Below, piece after piece: positions 28,890-38,210 of a stretch of 64,000 bases of DNA. This stretch comes from Nitrosovibrio tenuis (GTDB lineage Bacteria > Pseudomonadota > Gammaproteobacteria > Burkholderiales > Nitrosomonadaceae): assembly GCF_900109785.1 (NCBI RefSeq), contig NZ_FOBH01000004.1, positions 62,001-126,000 of the forward strand. The letters run 5' to 3'. The position numbers and the translations under genes are program-made. Within the stretch, counting starts at the first letter, position 1; each line of letters opens with the position of its first letter. The notes beneath the pieces were generated by a model. That model did no database searches and was not told the DNA's origin. It saw only the letters and a list, made by a program, of their open reading frames with translations.

Positions 28890-29894
28890 ATGCCAGGTTT
28901 CTTTAAATCCAAAAATAGCTCGGGGAACAACTCTGTCTCCGTCGAGTCCGGGCCCGAGTCCGCCAACTGGACGGCCAGGATGAGGGCGGGCCTTTCCCGG
29001 ACCCGGGATAACTTAGGGAAACGCATCTCCGGTTTGCTTGGCGGAGGCAAGATCGACGAAACCCTCTACGAGGAGCTGGAAACCATACTGCTCACCGCCG
29101 ACACAGGCGTGGATGCAACCAACTGGCTGCTTGACGAACTTCGACGAAAGGTCAAACGCAACAATCTTACCGACGCTGCGCAACTCAAGGATGCGCTGCA
29201 GGAGGCACTCATTACCCTGCTTGAGCCATTGGCGCAGCCCCTCCACACGGATACGCACAAACCTTTCGTCATCATGCTGGCTGGCGTCAATGGGGCGGGA
29301 AAAACTACCACTATCGGTAAACTCGCGAATCATTTTCAGCGGCAGGGCAACACCGTGCTGCTTGCCGCTGGCGACACCTTTCGGGCCGCAGCGCGCGAAC
29401 AGCTCATGGCCTGGGGCGAGCGCAACCGGGTCGCGGTCGTCGCTCAGGAGAGCACCGGGCAGCAAAAAGCCGATCCTGCGGCCGTGATATTCGATGCGGT
29501 CAATGCCGCGAAAGCCCGGGGTACCGATATTGTATTGGCGGATACCGCGGGCCGGCTTGCCACGCAGTTGCATCTGATGGAGGAGATAAAAAAAGTAAAG
29601 CGCGTGATTGCCAAAGCTGAACCCGGTGCGCCTCATGAAACGCTGCTGGTGCTCGACGCCAACACAGGACAAAATGCAATCAATCAGGTGACCGCCTTCG
29701 ACGATGCGCTGGGCCTTACTGGTCTCATCATTACCAAACTCGATGGTACGGCCAAAGGCGGGGTCATTGCCGCAATCGCCAGGCAACGCCAACAAAAATC
29801 GCCTTTGCCGATCCGCTTCATAGGAGTAGGCGAAGGCATGGATGATTTGAGGCCGTTCGTCGCGTCGGAATTTGTCGAGGCTTTGTTTGACTAA
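28890..29894 (+). CDS. ftsY: Signal recognition particle receptor FtsY
   Basis: SRP receptor GTPase that delivers membrane-protein ribosomes to SecYEG. 334 residues: a short acidic N-terminal part, the N domain (about 30-120) and the G domain with AGVNGAGKTT (131-140), GDTFRAAAREQL, DTAGR (218-222) and TKLDGTAKGG. It heads ftsY-ftsE-ftsX-rpoH on the plus strand, a conserved cluster. Confidence 0.97.
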   Translation: MPGFFKSKNSSGNNSVSVESGPESANWTARMRAGLSRTRDNLGKRISGLLGGGKIDETLYEELETILLTADTGVDATNWLLDELRRKVKRNNLTDAAQLKDALQEALITLLEPLAQPLHTDTHKPFVIMLAGVNGAGKTTTIGKLANHFQRQGNTVLLAAGDTFRAAAREQLMAWGERNRVAVVAQESTGQQKADPAAVIFDAVNAAKARGTDIVLADTAGRLATQLHLMEEIKKVKRVIAKAEPGAPHETLLVLDANTGQNAINQVTAFDDALGLTGLIITKLDGTAKGGVIAAIARQRQQKSPLPIRFIGVGEGMDDLRPFVASEFVEALFD

Positions 29895-29931
29895 GCAAAT
29901 TCGGCAAGGACAGCGATAGCAGTAAACGTCA

Positions 29932-30585
29932 ATGATTAGCTTCAGTCAGGTCTATAAGCGGTATCCCAACGGCTTCGAGGCCCTCAAGAATGTCGGTTTT
30001 ACCCTTGAGGCGGGAGAAATGGCTTTGATTACCGGCCATTCCGGCGCGGGCAAGACCACTCTCCTGAGGCTTATTGCAGCGATTGAACGGCCCACTTCCG
30101 GCAGTATCATCATCAATGGCCAGAATGTCAGTGCGCTCAAGAGCGGCGCCATCCCTTTTCTTCGCCGCAATCTCGGGCTGGTCTTCCAGGATCAGAAGAT
30201 TCTGTTTGACCGCAATGTATTCAATAATGTATTGCTGCCTTTGCAGATCAGCGGCTTTAGTTCCAGGGCAGCGACCGGACGCGTCCGCGCCGCGCTGGAT
30301 AAGGTGGGATTGTTGGGCAAGGAGAAAGCCCGGCCCATCACGCTTTCAGGAGGTGAACAGCAGCGCCTGTGCATCGCCCGCGCGATCGTCAACCGTCCTT
30401 CCATACTTATCGCGGATGAGCCGACGGCCAATCTTGACGCCGACTATGCGCGGGACATCATGGATATGTTCAGATCGTTTCATCAGGTGGGTGTTACCGT
30501 GTTCATAGCCACCCACGACGCTGAGCTGCTCGGAAGCACGCAGCAGCGTGTTTTCACGCTTGATCATGGCGAGCTGACGACATGA
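29932..30585 (+). CDS. ftsE: Cell division ATP-binding protein FtsE
   Basis: ATPase of the FtsEX complex, which couples the divisome to activation of peptidoglycan hydrolases. 217 residues: Walker A GHSGAGKTT, Q-loop VFQDQKIL, signature LSGGEQQR and Walker B ILIADEPT are intact. Its TGA overlaps the ftsX ATG (ATGA). Confidence 0.97.
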   Translation: MISFSQVYKRYPNGFEALKNVGFTLEAGEMALITGHSGAGKTTLLRLIAAIERPTSGSIIINGQNVSALKSGAIPFLRRNLGLVFQDQKILFDRNVFNNVLLPLQISGFSSRAATGRVRAALDKVGLLGKEKARPITLSGGEQQRLCIARAIVNRPSILIADEPTANLDADYARDIMDMFRSFHQVGVTVFIATHDAELLGSTQQRVFTLDHGELTT

Positions 30586-31490
30586 GTGCGTGGCTTTCGC
30601 ATCATTTTCATGCCTTCGCCCTGGCGATCAAACGGCTCGCCGGCGCACCCTTCGGTAGTCTGCTCAGCATCGGAGTAATTGGAATCGCTTTCAGCCTGCC
30701 CGCCGGCATCTACGTGATGCTGGAAAACCTGCAGGCTTTATCGGGCCGGTTTTCCGGCGCGCCGCAATTAAGCCTGTTTCTCAAACTTGAGACGAACCAG
30801 GATCAGGTAGCGGAGCTCGAGTCGCGCTTGAAGCAGAATCCGAATGTGGCAAGCTTCAGGTTCGTTTCCCGGGACCAGGCGATTGAACAGTTCAGGCAGG
30901 GAAGCGAATTGGCGGACGTGCTGGATGGACTTGCACGAAATCCCCTGCCCGATGCTTTTGTAATTACCGCCAAGACCCCATCGCCCGAGGCGCTGGAGGG
31001 GTTGCGTGCCGAACTGGGGAAATTACCGCAGGTAGAGCATGTGCAGGTTGACTCAGACTGGGCCAGACGCCTCGATGCCCTGCTCAAATTGGGACGATTG
31101 GCGGTATTAATGCTGGCAGCCCTGTTGAGCTTTTCTGTTGTGGCGGTGGCGTTCAACATTATCCGCCTGCAAATTCTCACAATGCGGGACGAAATAGAAG
31201 TGGCAAAGCTGATTGGTGCGACGAACCGCTTTATCCGTCGGCCTTTTTTATATTTTGGCGCTATTCAGGGGATAGTCGGAGGTGCCGTGGCATGGCTGAT
31301 TATCTCGCTGGCAATTCATTTGATCGATGAACAACTGGAGCAGTTGATGCGGCTCTATGAGATCAATTTCCACCTCTATCATTTATCCTTAGAGGATAGC
31401 CTGAGCCTGCTGCTATTTTCGGCGTGGTTGGGCTGGACGGGTGCGTGGATATCGGTCTCAAATCATTTTCGGCAAATAGAACCTCGGTAA
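30582..31490 (+). CDS. ftsX: Cell division membrane protein FtsX
   Basis: Permease-like partner of FtsE, four transmembrane segments expected: one near residues 20-45 (FGSLLSIGVIGIAFSLPAGI), a large periplasmic domain, then LAVLMLAALLSFSVVAVAFN, FGAIQGIVGGAVAWLIISLA and LSLLLFSAWLGWTGAW. 302 residues, family length. Translation is coupled to ftsE. Confidence 0.95.
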   Translation: MSAWLSHHFHAFALAIKRLAGAPFGSLLSIGVIGIAFSLPAGIYVMLENLQALSGRFSGAPQLSLFLKLETNQDQVAELESRLKQNPNVASFRFVSRDQAIEQFRQGSELADVLDGLARNPLPDAFVITAKTPSPEALEGLRAELGKLPQVEHVQVDSDWARRLDALLKLGRLAVLMLAALLSFSVVAVAFNIIRLQILTMRDEIEVAKLIGATNRFIRRPFLYFGAIQGIVGGAVAWLIISLAIHLIDEQLEQLMRLYEINFHLYHLSLEDSLSLLLFSAWLGWTGAWISVSNHFRQIEPR

Positions 31491-31581
31491 TTCATGAGGT
31501 TAACTGTCCCCGTTGGGAACTTTCCCGGAGCACGATGCTCTTATTTGAAAAAGATTAATTGACCAGGACCCAGGAGGATAC

Positions 31582-32427
31582 ATGAATTTTGCTTTAGCCC
31601 TGCCTTCAGCCGGGAGTATCGAAAGCTACGTTCAATCTGCCAATCGCTTTCGCATTCTTTCTCAGGAAGAAGAGACTCGCCTGGCGCGCGCCCTGCGGGA
31701 CGAGGGTGACATCGAGGCTGCCCGTCAACTGGTATTGTCTCATTTACGAGTTGTGATCGCCATTGCCCGTGGTTATAGAGGCTATGGGCTGCCCCAGGCC
31801 GACCTGATACAGGAAGGTAACGTTGGCCTAATGAAAGCGGTCAAGCGCTTTGACCCCGAAAGGGGGGTGAGACTGGTTTCATTTGCGGTACACTGGATCA
31901 AGGCGGAAATCCATGAATTCATTCTGCGTAACTGGCGATTGGTAAAAATCGCCACTACAAAAGCGCAACGTAAGCTGTTCTTTAACCTGCGCAGTATGAA
32001 ACCGGTTCTCGATACAATGAACCCGGACGAAGTTAATGCTGTAGCCCGGCAGTTGGGGGTTAAAGCGGAGGAAGTGGTGGAAATGGAGACCCGCCTCGGC
32101 GGACGGGACATCTCGTTCGAACCACTGTCCGAAGACGATGATGACGAGTCATTCAGCCCCATCGCTTATCTGACCGATGGCGCCGAACCTTCACGCGTAC
32201 TGGAGGCTGAGCAAACCGAGCGCCTGCGCGGAGAGGGATTGGAACAAGCGCTGGCCAGCCTGGATGAACGCAGCCGCCACATCATCGAGTCCCGCTGGCT
32301 GCGGGAAAAAGATACCGCAACGCTGCACGATCTTGCGGACGAACTGGGCGTGTCCGCCGAGCGTATCCGCCAGATTGAGGCCAAGGCGATGCAAAAAATG
32401 CGATTGGCTATGGTGCCGGCCGCGTAA
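31582..32427 (+). CDS. rpoH: Heat-shock sigma factor RpoH (sigma-32)
   Basis: Alternative sigma factor for heat-shock promoters. 281 residues: region 2 (DLIQEGNVGLMKAVKRFDPERG), the RpoH-specific box QRKLFFNLR at about 129-137, and region 4 helix-turn-helix (LHDLADELGVSAERIRQIE). A strong AGGAGG lies 4 nt before the ATG. The 91-nt gap after ftsX may hold its own promoter. The RpoH box separates it from other group-2 and group-3 sigma factors. Confidence 0.97.
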   Translation: MNFALALPSAGSIESYVQSANRFRILSQEEETRLARALRDEGDIEAARQLVLSHLRVVIAIARGYRGYGLPQADLIQEGNVGLMKAVKRFDPERGVRLVSFAVHWIKAEIHEFILRNWRLVKIATTKAQRKLFFNLRSMKPVLDTMNPDEVNAVARQLGVKAEEVVEMETRLGGRDISFEPLSEDDDDESFSPIAYLTDGAEPSRVLEAEQTERLRGEGLEQALASLDERSRHIIESRWLREKDTATLHDLADELGVSAERIRQIEAKAMQKMRLAMVPAA

Positions 32428-32460
32428 TTCTGCAATTCGGTAATTCTCTATTACGCAGGG

Positions 32461-32478
32461 ACCGCCCGGCAGGGCGGT
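32461..32478. terminator. Stem-loop after rpoH
   Basis: ACCGCCC-GGCA-GGGCGGT, a 7-bp GC stem, followed by TATCCTTAATT. Likely ends rpoH transcription. Confidence 0.5.
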
Positions 32479-32523
32479 TATCCTTAATTCCTCCTGTATC
32501 CCTCCTGGATACACTGCGCCTTG

Positions 32524-32561
32524 TATGACCTGCCGCGGGAGGCGTCCCGCGGCAGGTCATA
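32524..32561. terminator. 17-bp perfect hairpin between convergent rpoH and bolA-type gene
   Basis: TATGACCTGCCGCGGGA, loop GGCG, then the exact complement. Very stable, but no T tract follows on either strand, so it may be a REP-like barrier to read-through or exonuclease rather than a simple intrinsic terminator. Confidence 0.5.
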
Positions 32562-32630
32562 GAGATCCTCCAAAACCCCTCGAGGTCCTTAAGCCGCCCC
32601 CTCAAGCCCCTCAATCTCTTACGCCTTTCG

Positions 32631-32879
32631 TTAGCTCCGGTTGCTCTCCGCCCATTGTTCCGGCGTCAGTGTTTTCATGGACAAGGCGTGAATCTCCTGC
32701 TTCATCCTGTCGCCGAGCGCACGGTAGACCATTTGATGCTGCTGCACCATATTTTTTCCGCGAAATTCAGCGCTGACAATAATGGCGCTGAAGTGAAAAC
32801 CGTCATCCCCTTCCACATGCACCAGTTCGCACGGCAAAGTCGTTTCAATATGATTTTTTATGCTGTCTGCTGTAACCAT
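32631..32879 (-). CDS. BolA/IbaG family protein
   Basis: 82-residue BolA-fold protein. The typical GDDGFHFSAIIVSAEFRGKNMVQQHQMVYRAL core is present, with the conserved HFSA and HQ-VY residues; BolA proteins work with monothiol glutaredoxins in iron-sulfur handling. The position at the end of an mla operon matches IbaG (YrbA) in other proteobacteria rather than BolA proper. Confidence 0.88.
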   Translation of the reverse strand: MVTADSIKNHIETTLPCELVHVEGDDGFHFSAIIVSAEFRGKNMVQQHQMVYRALGDRMKQEIHALSMKTLTPEQWAESNRS

Positions 32880-32977
32880 GCTTTGTCCCTTTCGCTTTTA
32901 ACCAAGTGAGCTTCAATAAGCCATTTCCGATTCACAACGAACTCATTTGATTCGTTGCCAACGAAATATAGAAAATA

Positions 32978-33733
32978 TCAGTGACGGATCTTGTAACCCG
33001 TCTTCAGCATCTGCAGTGTCAGCCATGATACTGCCACGAAGCATCCCGCCACAATCCCGAGGCTGACGTAGGGTGAAATATCAGAAACATTGAAAAAACC
33101 ATACCTGAAACCATCGATCATATAGAAAAACGGGTTCAGATGAGACAGCACCTGCCAGAAGGCCGGCAAGGAATGGATCGAATAGAACACACCCGATAAA
33201 AATGTCAGCGGCAGTATGACAAAGTTTTGAAACGCGGCAAGCTGATCGAATTTATCCGCCCAGATGCCGGCGACAAGTCCCAGCGCGCCCAGTAGGGCGT
33301 TGCCCATCAAGGCGAAAACAAATACCCACCCAAACGAAGATAAGGGTACATCGAAGAACCAGAGCGTCACGAGATAGACGCCCAACCCCACGGCCATGCC
33401 GCGTACTACGGAGGCCAGAACATACGCAAAAAATATTTCCCGATAGGAAAGGGGCGACAACAGGACAAATACCAGATTGCCTGTGACCTTGGATTGAATC
33501 AGGCTGGATGACGAGTTAGCGAAAGCGTTTTGCAACATGGCCATTATCACCAGGCCGGGAATCAGGAACACCGCATAATTTACACCGGGATATGGCTGGA
33601 CGTGATCTTCCAGTACATGGGAAAAAATCATGAGATAAAGGAGGACGGATACAATCGGTGCGAATATCGTCTGGAACCCGACTTTCCCGAACCGCAGCAG
33701 TTCCTTATAAAGCAGCGTAAGAAATCCGGTCAT
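32978..33733 (-). CDS. ABC-2 type exporter permease
   Basis: 251 residues from ATG 33733 (MTGFLTLLYKEL); a longer frame to 33790 would overlap the ATPase gene and is less likely. Six hydrophobic segments with the ABC-2 signature (LGLVAGIWADKFDQLAAFQNF, then TFLSGVFYSIHSLPAFWQVL). Related to YadH-type permeases. It pairs with the upstream ATPase gene 22 nt away. Substrate unknown. Confidence 0.88.
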   Translation of the reverse strand: MTGFLTLLYKELLRFGKVGFQTIFAPIVSVLLYLMIFSHVLEDHVQPYPGVNYAVFLIPGLVIMAMLQNAFANSSSSLIQSKVTGNLVFVLLSPLSYREIFFAYVLASVVRGMAVGLGVYLVTLWFFDVPLSSFGWVFVFALMGNALLGALGLVAGIWADKFDQLAAFQNFVILPLTFLSGVFYSIHSLPAFWQVLSHLNPFFYMIDGFRYGFFNVSDISPYVSLGIVAGCFVAVSWLTLQMLKTGYKIRH

Positions 33734-33755
33734 ATGGCAGTAACTTTGATGCAGA

Positions 33756-34679
33756 TTATATGGATAAGGCTTGTGTCGTTCTGGTTTCACTCATTGTTTT
33801 TACAAATACCTCTTCCAGGTCGGGCTGCATTATGTGCATTTCAAGTACTGTGGATGCTGCTGTACGCACCGCTGCCATGACGTCTTCAAGTTGGGCGTAT
33901 TCCTTGAGCGCCAAAACGTAGTAGCCATCCTCGTGGCTGATCATCAGCGGCTGTAGCGCCGGAGGAAGTGTGTCTGGCGACAACCGCAGCCGTATGGCGC
34001 ATCCTGGAATGGTCCTGATGAGGTTTCGGATGCTGTCGAGCGCAACAATATTACCCTGCTTCAACATAGCGACCCGGCTGCACAACGCCTCAGCCTCGTC
34101 AAGGTAATGCGTGGTGAGTACAATGGTATGCCCATTGCGGTTCAGTTGCTTGATGAAGCGCCAAAGCCCCTGGCGCAGTTCGACGTCCACGCCAGCGGTC
34201 GGCTCGTCCAGTACGATTACCGGCGGCTTGTGGACCAACGCCTGAGCCACCAGTACCCGACGCTTCATGCCGCCGGACAAAGTGCGCATATTGGCGTCAG
34301 CTTTTGCGGAAAGATCGAGATGATGGATGATTTCGTCTATCCACGCGCCGTTATTCTTGAGCCCATAGTATCCCGACTGAATGACGAGGGTCTCCCGAAC
34401 GGTAAAGAACGGGTCAAAAACCAATTCTTGCGGCACCACACCCAGCACGCGACGAGCTTCACGATAGTCGGCCACCACATCATGCCCCATGACCCGGGCG
34501 CTGCCGCTGCTGGCGCGAACCAATCCGGCAATGATGTTGATCAGCGTGGTTTTGCCTGCGCCATTAGGACCAAGCAGGGCAAAGAATTCACCGGTTTCGA
34601 TTTCAAGATCAACACCAGCCAGAGCCTGCACGCGGCCAAAGCGCTTGTGCATCTGTTTGACTTCGATTGCGTAAGTCAT
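33756..34679 (-). CDS. ABC-2 exporter ATP-binding protein
   Basis: 307 residues from ATG 34679 (a TTG two codons upstream is possible). Walker A LLGPNGAGKTT, signature LSGGMKRRV, Walker B PPVIVLDEPTAGVD and the H-loop TTHYLDEAEAL are intact; YadG-like, with a C-terminal extension of about 80 residues. Located between mlaB and its permease gene, so probably cotranscribed with the mla genes, possibly for envelope lipid or polysaccharide export. Confidence 0.9.
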   Translation of the reverse strand: MTYAIEVKQMHKRFGRVQALAGVDLEIETGEFFALLGPNGAGKTTLINIIAGLVRASSGSARVMGHDVVADYREARRVLGVVPQELVFDPFFTVRETLVIQSGYYGLKNNGAWIDEIIHHLDLSAKADANMRTLSGGMKRRVLVAQALVHKPPVIVLDEPTAGVDVELRQGLWRFIKQLNRNGHTIVLTTHYLDEAEALCSRVAMLKQGNIVALDSIRNLIRTIPGCAIRLRLSPDTLPPALQPLMISHEDGYYVLALKEYAQLEDVMAAVRTAASTVLEMHIMQPDLEEVFVKTMSETRTTQALSI

Positions 34680-34766
34680 TGGCAAAAGTACTCAGGCTCA
34701 GGGGACCGCGTGCGGCAGTAATTCCGCTGGACGATCGGGCTGGACGGCACATGCTGCGTTTGTGCC

Positions 34767-35135
34767 TCAGTTAGCGGAGGCTGCCTTAGACGCCGAGGCA
34801 AGGTCAGGCTTGCTTTCCGTACCCCAATCGATTAATTCTGCAACACCGTACAGCCGCATCAGACTTTGAAGTTTGTGCGGCACGTTCATAAAACGTATTT
34901 TACGGTTGCGGCGGCGAGCCTCGCGCTCCCACGTCAGCAACATGCTGACGGCCGATGAGTCCACGTCCGTTACCTGAGCCAGATCGATGGTGATATCTTC
35001 GCGATCAAATAAAACAATACCGCGCTCGACTACTGCAACGACATTAACGATCGTTACCGCCCCCTTGACGCTTAGTGTATTTGCGCTCAGTTCGCCACCT
35101 TCGCGGAGAACCACTTCAGCGATTTCAGCAGCCAT
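34767..35135 (-). CDS. mlaB: STAS-domain protein MlaB
   Basis: Cytoplasmic subunit of the MlaFEDB complex, which moves phospholipids between the outer and inner membranes. 122 residues; the STAS core has ITIDLAQVTDVDSSAVSMLL, where the DSS serine region is the family landmark. Gene order mlaF-mlaE-mlaD-mlaC-mlaB supports the call. Confidence 0.9.
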   Translation of the reverse strand: MAAEIAEVVLREGGELSANTLSVKGAVTIVNVVAVVERGIVLFDREDITIDLAQVTDVDSSAVSMLLTWEREARRRNRKIRFMNVPHKLQSLMRLYGVAELIDWGTESKPDLASASKAASAN

Positions 35136-35187
35136 GGCAACTAAGCATCAGGGATTATTTCGGACCATGGGCCGGCAGAATTTTCGG

Positions 35188-35829
35188 CTACTTGGAAGCG
35201 GCCTTCTTATCGGATGCCTTATCCGAGGCGATCAGCGATTTATTTTTGTCCGACAATGTTTTGATCAGCTTTTCCACGCCGCCTTCGCGTACCTGGCTGT
35301 CGAAAGTGCTGCGATAGTTGGTTACCAAACTGACACCCGCCACTGTCACATCGTATACCTTCCAGCTATCGCCGGCTTTTTCCATACTGTAATCGATAGG
35401 AATCGGCTGCTGGCCGCCATCCTGAATCACCTTGGTTTTGACCAAAGTATCCGAGGCCGGGTCTCCCTTGAGCGGCTCGACCTTGATGGTATGGTTACTA
35501 TAAGTGGACAGGGCGTTGGAGTAAGTGCGGACCAGCAGGGTACGAAATTCATTGACCAGGGTCTGCCGTTGCTCGGGCGTGGCTTTGGACCAGTTCTTGC
35601 CCATCGCAAGCTGTGTCATGCGGTTAAAATCGAAATGAGGCAGTATCTTGCCTTCGACCAGGTCAAGAAGTTTGGCATGATTGCCTGCCCGCAATTCTTT
35701 ATCCTGCCTGATAATGGTGAGCACTTCCTGCGCCGTATTGTCCACCAGAGTATCGGGACGTTCCATCGACCACACGGGAAACGCAAGCAACCACCCCAGC
35801 ATTATGGGGACACCAAGATATCCTTTCAT
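35188..35829 (-). CDS. mlaC: Periplasmic phospholipid-binding protein MlaC
   Basis: Shuttle between the outer-membrane MlaA complex and the inner-membrane MlaFEDB complex. 213 residues with signal peptide (MLGWLLAFPVWSM), then the MlaC fold with HFDFNRMTQLAMGKNWSKAT and the YDVTVAGVSLVTNYRSTF strand. GAGGAAATA precedes the ATG. The C-terminal tail is lysine- and serine-rich. Confidence 0.95.
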   Translation of the reverse strand: MKGYLGVPIMLGWLLAFPVWSMERPDTLVDNTAQEVLTIIRQDKELRAGNHAKLLDLVEGKILPHFDFNRMTQLAMGKNWSKATPEQRQTLVNEFRTLLVRTYSNALSTYSNHTIKVEPLKGDPASDTLVKTKVIQDGGQQPIPIDYSMEKAGDSWKVYDVTVAGVSLVTNYRSTFDSQVREGGVEKLIKTLSDKNKSLIASDKASDKKAASK

Positions 35830-35906
35830 TATTTCCTCACTAAATTTTGACAGTATTAATAAAACGAGAACAAAAACGAGAACGCATACCGCGCGATTAC
35901 ATTACC

Positions 35907-36407
35907 TTATTTCTTGCCACTGGTTCCACTTAGATCGGTATCCGATGACTTGTTTTCCGAAGCCTTGTCGAACAGGAACCGGCCGATCAATTCTTCCAGA
36001 ACCATCGCCGAGTTGGTCTTCATTATTTTATCACCGCCCTTCAGCACGGCGTCATCGCCGCCAGCGGCCAGGCCGATGTACTGCTCGCCTATCAGGCCTG
36101 ACGTGAGAATACTGGCGAAAGTATCCTTCGGGAATTTATAACGGCTGTCGATGCTCATGGTCACCAATGCATCGAAAGTCTCAGTGCTGAATTGAATATC
36201 CGCCACACGCCCTACCACAACGCCGGCGCTTTTGACCGGTGCCCGGACTTTCAAACCGCCTATGTTCTCGAAATTTCCGATCAGAGTGTAGCTGTCGGCG
36301 GCGCTATAAGTACCCATGTTTCCGACCTTTAATGCCAATACCAGCAAAGCCCCTATTCCGGCCATGACGAACACTCCCACCCATAAATCCATTGTTGCAC
36401 GCTGCAT
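35907..36407 (-). CDS. mlaD: MCE-domain lipid transport protein MlaD
   Basis: Inner-membrane anchored MCE protein forming a hexameric lipid channel. From ATG 36407 it has 166 residues: N-terminal membrane helix (LWVGVFVMAGIGALLVLALKV), MCE domain (IGNFENIGGLKVRAPVKSAG, GLIGEQYIGLAAGG), then a helical tail. ATG shares one base with the mlaE stop (TGATG). The frame is open further upstream, but that part overlaps mlaE. Confidence 0.95.
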   Translation of the reverse strand: MQRATMDLWVGVFVMAGIGALLVLALKVGNMGTYSAADSYTLIGNFENIGGLKVRAPVKSAGVVVGRVADIQFSTETFDALVTMSIDSRYKFPKDTFASILTSGLIGEQYIGLAAGGDDAVLKGGDKIMKTNSAMVLEELIGRFLFDKASENKSSDTDLSGTSGKK

Positions 36408-37204
36408 CAGCTCATTCCCCTGAACATGAACGAGGTCAAGATAAAATCGAGTCCCAGAATCGCCAGCGATGACGTCACGACGGTGCGAGTGGTTGCGCCG
36501 GACACGCCCTCTGCCGTGGGTGATGCATCGTATCCCTCGAACACCGCTATTGCCGTGACCGCGACACCAAACACACAAGTTTTTATTATGCCATTGACAA
36601 TGTCATACCTGAAATCCACCGCGCCCTGCATTTGCGACCAGAATGAACCCTCATCCACACCGATCAGGACAACCGCTACCATATAGCCGCCAAACACGCC
36701 TACGGCGGAAAACATGGCCGCCAAAAACGGCATCGAAATGACGCCGGCCCAGAATCGCGGAGCAACCACTCGCGCAATCGGATCCACCGCCATCATTTCC
36801 ATTGCCGCCAATTGCTCAGTGGCCTTCATCAGGCCGATTTCGGCCGTAATGGCTGAACCAGCGCGGCTGGCGAATAATAGCGCCGCCACCACGGGCCCGA
36901 GCTCACGTACGAGCGACAGCGCAACCATGGTGCCTACGGCCGATTCCGCTCCGTATTTCTGTAATGTCTCGTATCCCTGCAGACCCAGCACCATTCCGAC
37001 GAACAATCCCGACACAATGATAATGATCAGCGACAGCACGCCGGTGAAATACACCTCGCGGATGATCAGTCCGAAGCGGCGCAGGCTGGTACCCGATTTC
37101 AGAAGCGTCAACATGAAAAAGCGGCTGGCATAGCCCAGCCGCCAAACACTGTCTACCACGCGATGACCGATCCCCCGGATGCCAGCAACGATGCGACTAG
37201 GCAA
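36407..37204 (-). CDS. mlaE: Phospholipid ABC permease MlaE
   Basis: Permease of MlaFEDB. I start it at TTG 37204, which has GGAGG 6 nt upstream and overlaps the mlaF stop by 8 nt, giving 265 residues (close to 260 in E. coli). The longer frame to 37282 overlaps mlaF. The conserved GALSLVRELGPVVAALL-type segment appears as VALSLVRELGPVVAALLFAS, followed by GSAITAEIGLMKATEQ; the C-terminus has ILGLDFILTSFMF. Confidence 0.93.
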   Translation of the reverse strand: MPSRIVAGIRGIGHRVVDSVWRLGYASRFFMLTLLKSGTSLRRFGLIIREVYFTGVLSLIIIIVSGLFVGMVLGLQGYETLQKYGAESAVGTMVALSLVRELGPVVAALLFASRAGSAITAEIGLMKATEQLAAMEMMAVDPIARVVAPRFWAGVISMPFLAAMFSAVGVFGGYMVAVVLIGVDEGSFWSQMQGAVDFRYDIVNGIIKTCVFGVAVTAIAVFEGYDASPTAEGVSGATTRTVVTSSLAILGLDFILTSFMFRGMS

Positions 37205-38009
37205 AACTGCCCTCCAGCTGCAGGTCGCTCGCGTAGGCCGGAGCAGGGTAATGAAACGATACGGGCCCATCTTCTTCGCCATGCACGAACTGATGCACGA
37301 ACGGCGCTACCGAGTCCCGCACTTCCGGGGGAGTGCCATGCGCAGCAATCACCCCGTCGGCAATGAAATACACGTAGTCAACAATTTTCAAGGATTCCTG
37401 CACATCGTGCGTCACGACAACCGAGGTCATGCCCAACGCGTCAGTCAACCGGCGGATTAAATTTCCGATGACGGTTAGCGAAATGGGGTCAAGTCCGGTA
37501 AACGGCTCATCATACATGATGAGTAGGGGATCAAGCGCGATCGAACGAGCCAATGCTACTCGCCGCGCCATCCCTCCCGAAAGTTGCGCGGGCATCAGCC
37601 CTTGGGCGCCACGCAGGCCGACAGCCTGCAACTTCATCAATACCAGATCGCGAATCATGGGCTCCGGCAAATCGGTGTGCTCCCGCATCTGAAAAGCCAC
37701 ATTATCGAACACCGACAAATCGGTAAAGAGCGCGCCAAACTGGAACAGCATACTCATCTTTCGGCGCATGCGAAAAAGCTCGTTCCGGGAGAGCTCGTGC
37801 ACGACTTGGCCCGCAACTTTCACATAACCGGAAGATGGACGCATCGCACCGCCGATAAGCCGCAGCAAGGTCGTTTTGCCGCTGCCGCTGCCGCCCATGA
37901 TAGCAATGACCTTTCCGCGAGGCATCGTCATGTTGATGCCCTTCAGAACGGAACGCTCCCCATAGGAAAAATTAAGGTCTTTTATTTCGACCAAGGTGTC
38001 AGATGCCAT
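37197..38009 (-). CDS. mlaF: Phospholipid ABC ATPase MlaF
   Basis: ATPase of MlaFEDB, first gene of the operon. 270 residues: Walker A GGSGSGKTT, signature LSGGMARRVALARS, Walker B LLIMYDEPFTGLDP, H-loop VVTHDVQES. The FQFGALFTDLSVFDNVAF segment after the Q-loop is typical of MlaF. A dispersed repeat copy lies directly upstream (38053-38124). Confidence 0.96.
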   Translation of the reverse strand: MASDTLVEIKDLNFSYGERSVLKGINMTMPRGKVIAIMGGSGSGKTTLLRLIGGAMRPSSGYVKVAGQVVHELSRNELFRMRRKMSMLFQFGALFTDLSVFDNVAFQMREHTDLPEPMIRDLVLMKLQAVGLRGAQGLMPAQLSGGMARRVALARSIALDPLLIMYDEPFTGLDPISLTVIGNLIRRLTDALGMTSVVVTHDVQESLKIVDYVYFIADGVIAAHGTPPEVRDSVAPFVHQFVHGEEDGPVSFHYPAPAYASDLQLEGSFA

Positions 38010-38052
38010 GCTTCCGGGGAGTGGACGCCTCTGTTGACGGGATTTCGGATTT

Positions 38053-38124
38053 TAACCTAAATCCGGCAGTTGGGCAGGTGGAGCTTGGGTTCTCGGGCAC
38101 AAAGCGAGACGCAGCAACCGGAAT
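38053..38124 (+). repeat. About 70-bp dispersed repeat copy upstream of mlaF
   Basis: Begins AACCTAAATCCGGCAGTTG and stays similar to the minus strand of 23660-23730 for about 70 bp, including AGACGCA and CGGAAT near its end. It separates the mlaF start from the DUF3426 gene. Confidence 0.55.
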
Positions 38125-38210
38125 GTTATGCCGATCGAGGTGTCGGCTTGCGCCAACCCAGCTCCTCAGATAAAGAGATGTGGAAGAGGCGTAAGAAGTA
38201 CCGGGTGCTT

